A stretch of DNA of 32,541 nt, taken from the NCBI GenBank assembly GCA_001804705.1, contig MHAY01000069.1, positions 1 to 32,541 of the forward strand, in the 5' to 3' direction. Positions 7,181-15,053 of this stretch are shown here, piece by piece. The notes under the pieces are model-generated. The model was given only the letters and a program-made list of their open reading frames with translations. It ran no database searches and had not been told where the DNA came from. Numbering within the stretch: the first letter of the stretch is position 1; the number at the start of each line of letters is the position of its first letter. The position numbers and the translations under genes are program-made. The stretch comes from Ignavibacteria bacterium RIFOXYC2_FULL_35_21. Its GTDB lineage: Bacteria; Bacteroidota; Ignavibacteria; Kapaibacteriales; UBA2268.

Positions 7181-8950
7181 ATGACTGTTAAAAAAATTAA
7201 TTGCATTGTACTGTTTATAACTTATGTTTTTCTGTCGGGTTGTGCCTTGTGGCGTACAGAACCTAAACAACTTTATTGTCCTCCTCCGCCCCGGCAGAAC
7301 TGCCAGCACAGGGACTGGAACGGGGTTCCTTACGACACAATTAGTGAAAATGTCAAAAAATTGGAATGGTATTGGTCTTTTGAACAAGTTAAGCAAATCA
7401 ACACACCTAATGATGAGTGGTGCTTATCGTTTTACACAAATAACAGGGCTGTACTGACTTATTCGGATGAAAATCAGCAGAAGGGTATGCTTATCCGTAT
7501 GGTAAATCCTGACAAAGGAACGATGGAGTCCGGCATTGGTGTTCCGATTGACGGGAGTTATGGTGCATTTTCGTTTAACGGTGAGGAAGCTGCCTTTTCG
7601 GCATCTCAATCTGAAGATGTAGTGGGTAATTCTAATATATATTTCGGGAAGTTCAAAGGTAACCTAATTACGGGAATGAAATCAGCCGGGGAGATGATAA
7701 ACAAAAACGATTATTCATGGGAATCTCAGCCTGCATTTTCACCGGATGGCAATGTGCTTTTTTATTCATCCGATATAAATATGAATACAACCGGACATGA
7801 CCTGTTCTTTTCGGTAAAAATGCCCGATGGAAAATGGAGCGAACCTATAAATTGCGGTGATATGGTCAACAGCCAATGCGATGAACTAACACCTTTTGTT
7901 ACTAAGAACGGCAAGGAACTTTATTTCTCATCATCCGGTCCCGAAACAGTCGGAGGATATGATATTTTTGTTTCTCAGATTTCACCTGACTTTTGGAATT
8001 ATGCTAAAAGAGGTGATTTACAATCTCTGAGAGAAAAGAACTTTTTCACAATGGGGGAAAATTTAAAACCACCGCTTAACACATCTGCCGATGAATTGTT
8101 CCCATCGAGTCCTGTTGCTCCTGATTCTCTATTGTATTATTCATCAAATCAGAAATCGGGTGAAGGCGGATTAGTAATGATGCAGGGTGGTTTTGATATG
8201 TATGTCAGAATTAAAAATATTGTTCCTAAAAAGATTGTACAGGTAATAAAGAAAGTCGAGAAGGAGCCTGAAGTTCCGCAGGTATCCCCTACATATACAC
8301 TCGAAGGGACTGTGTTCAATGCAACAACGAATGAACCTGTTCCAGATGCAGAAATCACGGTTAAACAAATGCCTGAAAGAACCAAATACACCGAGACAAA
8401 ATCGGACAAACAGGGAGATTACAAAGTAAAATTAGAAAAGAATAAGGAATATGAAATCGTAGCCCAGGCTCGTGATTTATTCTTTGATGCATTTTCGATG
8501 AGGGTTGAACCCACAGATACATTAACTTATATCGAAAGAGATGTTTATATACCCGAAAACCTGACTTTGAGAATCAACTTTCCTACAGATGAGTATATGA
8601 ATCCTTACAGATATACGATTGACAGCAATGGAGTGGAAACATCAATGTTATGGGAATCGGCAATAGAAATACTTGCTGAAAATATTATGAAGTCTAAGGA
8701 TTACCTTGAGAAAATAGTATTTGTGGGACATACTGATGATGTAGGCACAGAAGAGTACAATAAACAGCTCGGACAGAGGCGAGTTGATTTTATCATAGCT
8801 CAGCTTGTCAAGCGGGGAGTGCCTGCAAAATTGCTGGAGGGTAGGTCAGCAGGGGAGTTAGAGCCTTTGCCTCAACGCACGGATGAAGATATCAAGATGT
8901 GGCGAAAGAGATGCCGCAGAGTAGAATTGGTGAAGGTGAATAAGAGTTAG
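7181..8950 (+). CDS. OmpA-family lipoprotein with PD40 beta-propeller and carboxypeptidase-regulatory-like domain
   Basis: The 589-aa product starts at ATG 7181; an in-frame GTG at 7175 is less likely. The signal ends in a lipobox LSGC (Cys near residue 21), so it is lipid-anchored. Domains in order: PD40/WD40-like propeller blades (for example AFSPDGNVLFYSSD, TPFVTKNGKELYFSSSG, DELFPSSPVAPDSLLYYSSN) over about residues 60-340; a carboxypeptidase-regulatory-like beta sandwich starting YTLEGTVFNATTNEPVPDAE (about 370-450); and an OmpA/MotB peptidoglycan-binding domain with VFVGHTDDVGTEEYN and QLGQRRVDFI at the C-terminus. The combination resembles PorE, a T9SS-associated lipoprotein of Porphyromonas, but without the N-terminal TPR; similar OmpA proteins have other envelope roles. 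The nearby T9SS-sorted protein fits a T9SS link, which remains inference. Confidence 0.85.
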   Translation: MTVKKINCIVLFITYVFLSGCALWRTEPKQLYCPPPPRQNCQHRDWNGVPYDTISENVKKLEWYWSFEQVKQINTPNDEWCLSFYTNNRAVLTYSDENQQKGMLIRMVNPDKGTMESGIGVPIDGSYGAFSFNGEEAAFSASQSEDVVGNSNIYFGKFKGNLITGMKSAGEMINKNDYSWESQPAFSPDGNVLFYSSDINMNTTGHDLFFSVKMPDGKWSEPINCGDMVNSQCDELTPFVTKNGKELYFSSSGPETVGGYDIFVSQISPDFWNYAKRGDLQSLREKNFFTMGENLKPPLNTSADELFPSSPVAPDSLLYYSSNQKSGEGGLVMMQGGFDMYVRIKNIVPKKIVQVIKKVEKEPEVPQVSPTYTLEGTVFNATTNEPVPDAEITVKQMPERTKYTETKSDKQGDYKVKLEKNKEYEIVAQARDLFFDAFSMRVEPTDTLTYIERDVYIPENLTLRINFPTDEYMNPYRYTIDSNGVETSMLWESAIEILAENIMKSKDYLEKIVFVGHTDDVGTEEYNKQLGQRRVDFIIAQLVKRGVPAKLLEGRSAGELEPLPQRTDEDIKMWRKRCRRVELVKVNKS

Positions 8951-8959
8951 AATCATTAC

Positions 8960-8984
8960 AACTGTTCGGAATTTCCGAACAGTT
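8960..8984. terminator. Perfect 11-bp hairpin between the OmpA-type gene and the R-M genes
   Basis: AACTGTTCGGA (8960-8970) pairs perfectly with TCCGAACAGTT (8974-8984) across a 3-nt ATT loop, 10 nt after the lipoprotein stop. No U-tract follows, so it may be a weak or factor-assisted terminator, or a protein-binding dyad in front of the methylase gene at 9028. Confidence 0.55.
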
Positions 8985-9027
8985 CAAAACGAAGGGAAAA
9001 GAGAAAATTTAAATTAAATTTAAAAAT

Positions 9028-10611
9028 ATGCTTAATTCTATAAAATTAGAACATAATATAAATGAAATCCCTTCTCATTATGCTGATAGGGTTGGCAGAC
9101 ATATATCTCAGCTAATCAGTGACAAGGATAAAAAAAAGCATGGTCAATTTCTAACACCCATTGATATTTCAAGTTTCATATCAACATTCTCAATAATTGA
9201 TAAGGATAGTATTAAAATATTGGACCCTGGTTGTGGTGTCGGGATACTCTCTTGTTCATTAATTGAATATCTATCAACTAACAATAAATATTTAAAAAGT
9301 GTTGAGCTAATTTTGTTCGAAATAGACAAAAGGATAATTGATCACCTTGGAATAGTTATTTCATATTTAAAAGAATGGACTAATAAACAAAAAATAAAAT
9401 TAGAATATAAGATTATCAATTCTGACTATGTCTTGAATTATGCACCAATACTTGAAAGTCATCAAAATTTATTCGAGAATTTCGAAAAATTTGATATTAT
9501 AATATCTAATCCCCCATACTTTAAATTAACTAAGACCGAACCTCATTCAAACGCAATGAAATCTATTATTAATGGACAGCCTAATATGTATGCTATGTTT
9601 CTAGCATTATCTGCCAAATTATTAAAAAAGGACGGCGAGTTAATTTTTATCATACCAAGAAGTTTCGCATCAGGCCAATATTTCAGGCTTTTCAGAGAAT
9701 TCTTTTTTAAGAATGTTACTTTAAGCAATGTACATCTATTTAACTCTCGCAAAGAAGCTTTTTCACGAGATGATGTTCTGCAGGAAAACATTATAATTAG
9801 AGCTATAAAGAGAAATAATCAAACTGAGAAAAAGGTTAAAATTAGTTTTTCAAATGGTTCAAAAGATTTAAGTAATTTTAAGTCATTTACTCTTAATGAA
9901 GATGAATTAATTGATTTAAAAACACATCAGAAAATATTGCATATACCTACTAATGAAACAGAAATAAAAATTAAAGAGCTTATCGAATCATTTAAGAATA
10001 AATTTATTGATTTAGGAATAAATATTTCAACAGGACCTGTCATTCCTTTCAGACATAAAAAAGTTATTGAATCAAATCCGAGATTAAAATCAGATTATGC
10101 ACCTTTAATTTGGATGAGTAATACTGAAAAAATGGAACTAAATTGGCCTATCAACAATAAAAATAAAGCTCAATATATATTGATTAATGAGGATTCAAAA
10201 TCTCTATTACTTCCGATTAAAAATTATATTTTGCTTCGTAGATTCAGTTCAAAAGACGATTCAAGCAGGCTGATTGCCTGTCCTCTATTGAAGAATAATT
10301 TTAACTTTGATTATGTTGGCGTTGAGAATCATTTAAATTATATTTATGGGATAGATAACGAACTAAATATGAAAATTTTATTCGGATTATTAGTTGTACT
10401 GAATAGTAAACTTTATGATATTTATTTCAGAACTTTTAATGGAAATACCCAGGTCAGTTCAACTGAATTTCGTGGAATAAAAATGCCTGATATTGATAAA
10501 TTGAATAAGATCGGAACTGAAGCATTATTACTTAAGAAAGTAACTCAGGATAAAATTGATTTGTTAATAGATAATATTTTAGATTTAAAATCAAATAAAA
10601 TCATACTATGA
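9028..10611 (+). CDS. Type II adenine-N6 DNA methyltransferase, BsuBI/PstI family (gamma class)
   Basis: The 527-aa protein protects host DNA by N6-adenine methylation. Motif order X-I-IV is visible: GQFLTP at 39-44, AdoMet-binding ILDPGCGVG at 64-72, and the catalytic NPPYF at 161-165, followed by a long C-terminal target-recognition region. This order and size match M.BsuBI/M.PstI-like gamma methylases (about 500 aa). The partner endonuclease, whose family is clearer, points to CTGCAG as the target, with the adenine modified. The stop overlaps the endonuclease ATG by 4 bp (ATGA), so the two are translationally coupled. No C-protein gene or C-box was seen. The coding sequence is visibly more A+T-rich than the adjacent PBP gene, in keeping with horizontal acquisition. 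Confidence 0.92.
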   Translation: MLNSIKLEHNINEIPSHYADRVGRHISQLISDKDKKKHGQFLTPIDISSFISTFSIIDKDSIKILDPGCGVGILSCSLIEYLSTNNKYLKSVELILFEIDKRIIDHLGIVISYLKEWTNKQKIKLEYKIINSDYVLNYAPILESHQNLFENFEKFDIIISNPPYFKLTKTEPHSNAMKSIINGQPNMYAMFLALSAKLLKKDGELIFIIPRSFASGQYFRLFREFFFKNVTLSNVHLFNSRKEAFSRDDVLQENIIIRAIKRNNQTEKKVKISFSNGSKDLSNFKSFTLNEDELIDLKTHQKILHIPTNETEIKIKELIESFKNKFIDLGINISTGPVIPFRHKKVIESNPRLKSDYAPLIWMSNTEKMELNWPINNKNKAQYILINEDSKSLLLPIKNYILLRRFSSKDDSSRLIACPLLKNNFNFDYVGVENHLNYIYGIDNELNMKILFGLLVVLNSKLYDIYFRTFNGNTQVSSTEFRGIKMPDIDKLNKIGTEALLLKKVTQDKIDLLIDNILDLKSNKIIL

Positions 10612-11549
10612 ACAAGATTGATGAAGCAAAGCAAATATTACAATATTTGGGATTGCCTGATGCCCAACAAAACGATACGTCAGCATTGACTCTTCTTGCA
10701 TTATGTGATATTAAAGAAAAAGATAATTGGAAAGAAGCTCAAAGAAAGAGTTTAGGAGTCTCAAAAGGAATAATGGAGTTTATGAAAAAAAATTATAAAA
10801 GAACTTATGCTCCAAACACAAGAGAAACTGTTAGAAGACAAGTGTTACATCAATTTGTTCAGGCAAGGATAGCTGATTATAATCCTGACTACCCTGATTT
10901 ACCTGTTAATAGTCCACGTGCACATTATGCAATTTCTATTGATGCTTTAAATGTAATAAAGAACTTTGGAACAAAAAAATGGAATTTAGAATTAAAAAAG
11001 TTTCTTAATAAAATTGATGAATTAAAAAAGGTTTATAGGAAAAGACGTGAAGCTGTGATGGTGCCTGTCAAATTTAAGGATAGATCTTTGTTAAAGCTCT
11101 CTCCAGGCAAGCATAATGAAATTCAAGCAGCTATTGTTGAACTATTTGCTCCAAGGTTTGCTACCAATTCCATAATACTGTATTTCGGTGATACTGAAAA
11201 TAAAGATTTATATATAGACAATGAAACTTTAGAAAAAATAGGTATTCCGATTGACCAACACAGCAAATTACCGGATATCGTACTATATGATAAAGAAAAA
11301 CAATGGATTTTCCTTATTGAAGCAGTGACATCCCATGGACCTGTTTCACCGAAAAGGGTATATGAACTTGAAGACTTATTAAAACATTGTAATGCAGGAA
11401 AAATTTATATTACAGCATTTTATGATTTCAAAGAATTCAAAAAACATTCTCAAGATATTGCTTGGGAAACAGAAGTGTGGTTATTGGAATTTCCTGACCA
11501 TTTAATCCATTATAATGGTGATATGTTTTTTGGACCAAGAAAGACTTAA
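10608..11549 (+). CDS. Type II restriction endonuclease, BsuBI/PstI family (expected CTGCAG)
   Basis: The 313-aa protein is close in length to PstI and BsuBI. The family signature is strong: LPDIVLYDKEKQWIFLIEAV followed by TSHGPVSPKR (residues 221-250) holds the PD-(D/E)xK-type core, with D223 and E238. Further on are GKIYITAFYDFKEFKKH, DIAWETEVWLLEFPDHLIHY and the C-terminal MFFGPRKT. It should cleave unmethylated CTGCAG to leave 3' overhangs; the specificity is inferred from the family. It is the second gene of the R-M operon and overlaps the methylase stop by 4 bp, an order that lets modification precede cleavage. At least five CTGCAG sites remain in this window, so the host relies on methylation rather than site loss. 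Confidence 0.93.
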   Translation: MNKIDEAKQILQYLGLPDAQQNDTSALTLLALCDIKEKDNWKEAQRKSLGVSKGIMEFMKKNYKRTYAPNTRETVRRQVLHQFVQARIADYNPDYPDLPVNSPRAHYAISIDALNVIKNFGTKKWNLELKKFLNKIDELKKVYRKRREAVMVPVKFKDRSLLKLSPGKHNEIQAAIVELFAPRFATNSIILYFGDTENKDLYIDNETLEKIGIPIDQHSKLPDIVLYDKEKQWIFLIEAVTSHGPVSPKRVYELEDLLKHCNAGKIYITAFYDFKEFKKHSQDIAWETEVWLLEFPDHLIHYNGDMFFGPRKT

Positions 11550-11564
11550 TACTAAATAATTATT

Positions 11565-13817
11565 ATGGCGCCAAAGAAATTTTTTATAATATTGCTTATT
11601 GCTTTTTTTGCGATACTTCTAATTACGGCGATTTATGTCGTAAGTGTTGTGTCTTATGGTTTGCCTTCTATTAACCAGCTTGAAAATCCCAAGCAGAACT
11701 TTGCGACACAGATATTCAGTGCTGATGGTGAATTGCTCGACCATTTCTTTATTGAAAGGCGAGTCTCATTGCCGATTGACAGCATACCGCTTGATTTTAT
11801 TAATGCACTTATTGCAGTAGAGGACAGAAAATTTAATGAGCATTGGGGAGTGCACGCTGTCAGAATTTTCAAAGCGGCAGTTAAAAACACACTTGCATTC
11901 AGAAGTAAAGAAGGTGCTTCAACGATTACAATGCAATTAGCAAGAAATTTATATTTCTCTCCGGAAGGTTCTTTTAAGCGAAAAATCCGTGAAGCATTCA
12001 CAGCGATACAGATTGAAAAGCGATATACGAAAAACGAAATTCTTGAGATGTACATCAATACCGTTGCTTTTGGCAGGGGTGCTTATGGAATACAGGTTGC
12101 ATCGCGTGTATATTTCAATAAATCAGCTCTCGAGATGACGACATCTGAATGTGCCTTTCTTGTCGGCTTACTCAAAGCACCTGAAAGATATAATGGTATC
12201 GTGAATTATGAGAGGGCAATCACAAGGCGGAATCTTGTTCTTTCATTGATGAGGGATGAATCTTATCTATCAGATGATGAGTACATAAAAGCCGCCGAAG
12301 AGCCGTTGAATCTTGCTATGGGGAAGGATAAAAGATTCAGGACAACAGAACTTGCACCACATTTCGTCGAGATGATAAGACAGAAGTTAAGCAAGGAGAA
12401 CAGTATTCAGGGTTATGATTTGTACAGGGATGGGCTTGTTGTTTACACTACACTCGATTCACGCATTCAAAGATATGCAAAAGATGCTGTTGCAGAGCAC
12501 CTCTCGAAATACCAGCAGATATTTAATAAATCCTGGTCATGGGGTGCAAATAAGAAATTGCTTAATGATTTGATCAATAAAGCAATCAGAAACAGGCCTG
12601 ATTATATTGCAGCTTCTGAACTTAAAAAATCAGAAATATCAAATTCATTGAAGATTAACAGAAAGTTTATTGACTCTGTGAAAAATGCTGCCACAACTCT
12701 TCAATGCGGTGTTGTTATAATTGACCCAATAACAGGTGCTATTCTTGGCATGGTTGGGGCATCATCAAAATTCATGCAGGAACATGTAGATGCAAAATAC
12801 TCACTCAATCATGTTACACAAATAAGAAGACAGCCCGGTTCCGCATTTAAGCCTTTTGTATATACATCTTCACTTAGCATGGGTATGAATCCCCAGAGTA
12901 TTATTGAATGCGGGCCATATACATATACTAATCCGGAAACGGGCGAAGCCTGGACTCCGAGAGGAACGGGCCATTGCGAACCGGGTGAGACTACGACTCT
13001 ATACCAGGCACTTGCAGCTTCGATTAATACTGTCTCGGCACGCTTGATTACACAAGTAACGAATCCCGAACAAGTCGTAAATCTTGCACACAGGATGGGT
13101 ATTGAATCAAATCTATATCCACTGCCTGCACTATCTTTAGGAGGTGCCGGTGAAGTTTCCCCCTTGGAAATGGCTTCTGCATTTTCAACTTTTGCTAATC
13201 AAGGGATACATGTTAAGCCCTATTTTCTCACGAAAGTGGAAGACCATTTCGGTAATGTTGTGCAACAGCAGGGAAAATCCCGCGAGGCTACTGATGTGCT
13301 GGATAAGAAAATATCCAATCAGATGACATATATGATGGAAGCTGTTGTCAATTATGGGACAGGTTCTAAAGTAAGACAATACTTCAAAAACGTTTCAGCG
13401 GCAGGTAAAACAGGAACAACAAACGATTTTGCCGATGCATGGTTCGTAGGTTTCACTCCCCAACTTGTATGTGCTATATGGGTTGGATTCGATGACCAGC
13501 GTGTTACTTTCACTGAGGGATATGGTTATGCTTCTGCTGCTGCTGCACCGATTTTCGGAATTTTGATGAATAAGATTTACAATGACCCAAAGCTTCCGTA
13601 TAAGCAAAAGGAGTTCAGCTATACAAGGGATTCAACCGGTTTTTCAACTCAATTCAATATTCAGCTAACCCCGTCACCTGAGAATTTCGATGCTGAAAGA
13701 CAACCTGAAGGTCCCCCTCAGGACACAAGTACGAATTTAAATAAACATAGGATAATTTTTCCAGTGTTACCAAGACAAAAGGATAGTTCAAAGATTAACA
13801 GGCAATTGATACGTTAA
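11565..13817 (+). CDS. Penicillin-binding protein 1A family (bifunctional glycosyltransferase/transpeptidase)
   Basis: This is a 750-aa class A PBP that polymerises glycan strands and cross-links peptidoglycan. An N-terminal membrane anchor lies at residues 7-30. The GT51 domain shows EDRKFNEHWG (catalytic E86), GASTITMQLARN (117-128), the RKIREAFTAIQIEKRYTKNE block and INTVAFGRGAYGIQ. The transpeptidase has SAFK (S426, K429), SIN (486-488) and KTGTTNDFADAWFVGF (KTG 615-617). All catalytic motifs are intact. The C-terminus is a short proline-rich and basic tail. Its stop TAA shares one base with the next ATG (TAATG), so the FAH-fold gene is translationally coupled. It begins 15 bp after the R-M operon, which therefore appears inserted directly in front of it. 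Confidence 0.95.
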   Translation: MAPKKFFIILLIAFFAILLITAIYVVSVVSYGLPSINQLENPKQNFATQIFSADGELLDHFFIERRVSLPIDSIPLDFINALIAVEDRKFNEHWGVHAVRIFKAAVKNTLAFRSKEGASTITMQLARNLYFSPEGSFKRKIREAFTAIQIEKRYTKNEILEMYINTVAFGRGAYGIQVASRVYFNKSALEMTTSECAFLVGLLKAPERYNGIVNYERAITRRNLVLSLMRDESYLSDDEYIKAAEEPLNLAMGKDKRFRTTELAPHFVEMIRQKLSKENSIQGYDLYRDGLVVYTTLDSRIQRYAKDAVAEHLSKYQQIFNKSWSWGANKKLLNDLINKAIRNRPDYIAASELKKSEISNSLKINRKFIDSVKNAATTLQCGVVIIDPITGAILGMVGASSKFMQEHVDAKYSLNHVTQIRRQPGSAFKPFVYTSSLSMGMNPQSIIECGPYTYTNPETGEAWTPRGTGHCEPGETTTLYQALAASINTVSARLITQVTNPEQVVNLAHRMGIESNLYPLPALSLGGAGEVSPLEMASAFSTFANQGIHVKPYFLTKVEDHFGNVVQQQGKSREATDVLDKKISNQMTYMMEAVVNYGTGSKVRQYFKNVSAAGKTGTTNDFADAWFVGFTPQLVCAIWVGFDDQRVTFTEGYGYASAAAAPIFGILMNKIYNDPKLPYKQKEFSYTRDSTGFSTQFNIQLTPSPENFDAERQPEGPPQDTSTNLNKHRIIFPVLPRQKDSSKINRQLIR

Positions 13818-14476
13818 TGATTATGGAATACGAATTTACTGACGGAAGAAAAATGAAGGTCGGCACAATGTTTTGTGTCGGGCAGAATTACTCAAAGCAT
13901 GCACAGGAAATGGGTTCTGAAGTTCCCAAAGACCCTATTATTTTCTTAAAGCCGCCGATTGCTTATATACCCGATGGTGGCAAGGTGATTCTCCCTGCAA
14001 TTTCAAATTTACCGCATCACGAAGTCGAGTTGGTAGTTGTAATTGGGAAAGATTGTGATGATGTGAGTATTGATGATGCAGTGAAATATATAGCAGGTTA
14101 TGCTGTCGGTCTTGATATAACTTTAAGGGATATTCAAAACAAGGCAAAGAAGGATGGGCATCCCTGGGCTGTAGCAAAGGGATTCAGGACTTCTGCACCT
14201 ATATCTAGAATAGTTCCTGCATCGCAATTTGCTGATGAAATTCCTTTTTTTGTTCTTGAATTAAAAGTGAACGATGATATGAAACAGTTTACAAACACAA
14301 GAGAAATGGAGAGAAACGTTGCTGTTTTGATTTCATATCTATCAGGAATTTTCGGATTGCGGGAAGGGGATTGTATTTTTACAGGAACACCTGAAGGAGT
14401 CGGTGAAATAAAACATGGGGACAGACTTCATGCAGAATTGAAGGGATATATCACATTGGATGTAAGTATTAAATAG
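13817..14476 (+). CDS. Fumarylacetoacetate hydrolase (FAH) family protein, acylpyruvase-like
   Basis: The 219-aa single-domain FAH-fold protein resembles FAHD1/YcgM-type enzymes that hydrolyse acylpyruvates or decarboxylate oxaloacetate. Motifs seen are GTMFCVGQNYSKHAQEMG at the N-terminus, IIFLKPP, the metal-binding HHEVELVVVIGK, GLDITLRDIQNKAKKDGHPW, and IFTGTPEGVGEI near the C-terminus. The metal ligands are expected from the EVE pair and the aspartate in the DITLRD segment. The first ATG (13817) overlaps the PBP stop; a second ATG at 13823 is also possible. It appears cotranscribed with the PBP gene, though no direct functional link is evident. The exact substrate cannot be told from sequence. 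Confidence 0.88.
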   Translation: MIMEYEFTDGRKMKVGTMFCVGQNYSKHAQEMGSEVPKDPIIFLKPPIAYIPDGGKVILPAISNLPHHEVELVVVIGKDCDDVSIDDAVKYIAGYAVGLDITLRDIQNKAKKDGHPWAVAKGFRTSAPISRIVPASQFADEIPFFVLELKVNDDMKQFTNTREMERNVAVLISYLSGIFGLREGDCIFTGTPEGVGEIKHGDRLHAELKGYITLDVSIK

Positions 14477-14501
14477 AATCAAAAAAAAATTTGTTTCACA
14501 G

Positions 14502-14535
14502 AGTATCACTGAATTATGCACAGAGTTTCACAGAG
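14502..14535 (+). repeat. Left inverted-repeat arm flanking the GxxExxY gene
   Basis: This 34-nt arm contains AGTATCACTGA and CACAGAGTTTCACAGAG. It is an imperfect inverted match to 14966-14997, which in reverse complement reads AGCATCACTGAGT then CACAGAGTTTCTCAGAG. Additional TTTCACAGAG copies lie at 14494-14503 and 14569-14578. Confidence 0.75.
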
Positions 14536-14581
14536 AAAAAGGAATAAGTAAAATAGTAATAAAATTGTTTCACAGAGAAAA

Positions 14582-14953
14582 ATGGAAGAGGATAAAATAA
14601 CCGAGAAAATATTAGGATTTGCGTTTCAGATTCATACAGAATTAGGTCCTGGTTTGCTTGAATCTGCTTATGAAGAATGTTTGTTGTATGAATTAACTCG
14701 AAATGGTTTTTCAGTTGAAAGACAAAAAGAAATTCCTCTTGTTTATAAAGAAATTAAACATGAGCATGGTTACAGGGCTGATTTAATAGTTGAAAATAAA
14801 GTTATAATCGAAATAAAATCTATCGAGGCTATACATGATGTTCATGTTGCACAAATGTTAACTTATCTTAGGTTAACAATGTGTCATATTGGATTGCTAA
14901 TAAATTTTAATGTCAAAAGTTTGAAGGATGGTATCAGGAGGTTTATTCTTTAA
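14582..14953 (+). CDS. GxxExxY family protein (PD-(D/E)xK-like small protein)
   Basis: The 123-aa protein has the family signature G(P)GLLESAYEECL near residue 22, giving the GxxExxY name. Later it shows YRADLIVENKVIIEIKSIE (about 66-85), which matches the D...ExK spacing of PD-(D/E)xK nucleases (Asp of RAD, Glu and Lys of EIK), and it ends KSLKDGIRRFIL. Full family length is present. The family is widespread in FCB, planctomycete and cyanobacterial genomes, often as isolated genes; nuclease activity is predicted, not shown here. It sits alone between CACAGAG-rich inverted flanks, unlike its neighbours, which suggests it moves with them. Confidence 0.92.
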   Translation: MEEDKITEKILGFAFQIHTELGPGLLESAYEECLLYELTRNGFSVERQKEIPLVYKEIKHEHGYRADLIVENKVIIEIKSIEAIHDVHVAQMLTYLRLTMCHIGLLINFNVKSLKDGIRRFIL

Positions 14954-14965
14954 TACTCTGAGAAA

Positions 14966-14997
14966 CTCTGAGAAACTCTGTGAGACTCAGTGATGCT
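14966..14997 (-). repeat. Right inverted-repeat arm flanking the GxxExxY gene
   Basis: CTCTGAGAAACTCTGTGAG followed by ACTCAGTGATGCT is the reverse-complement partner of 14502-14535. One further ACTCTGAGAA copy lies just upstream (14955-14964), making short tandem units on this side as well. Confidence 0.75.
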
Positions 14998-15053
14998 ATT
15001 TATTTGGATTATGGTATGAAAATGATTTTATAAATAATATTAAAAGTTGCATT

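Larger units (their letters stand above)
14494..14997 (+). mobile_element. Possible small GxxExxY-carrying element bounded by inverted repeats
   Basis: A unit of about 500 bp consists of CACAGAG-rich DNA, one GxxExxY gene and CTCTGAGAAACTCTG-rich DNA in inverse orientation. The arms pair over about 32-34 nt with a small gap and a few mismatches. No transposase is present, and no target duplication was identified. Calling it a mobile unit is inference from the symmetric flanks. Confidence 0.35.
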
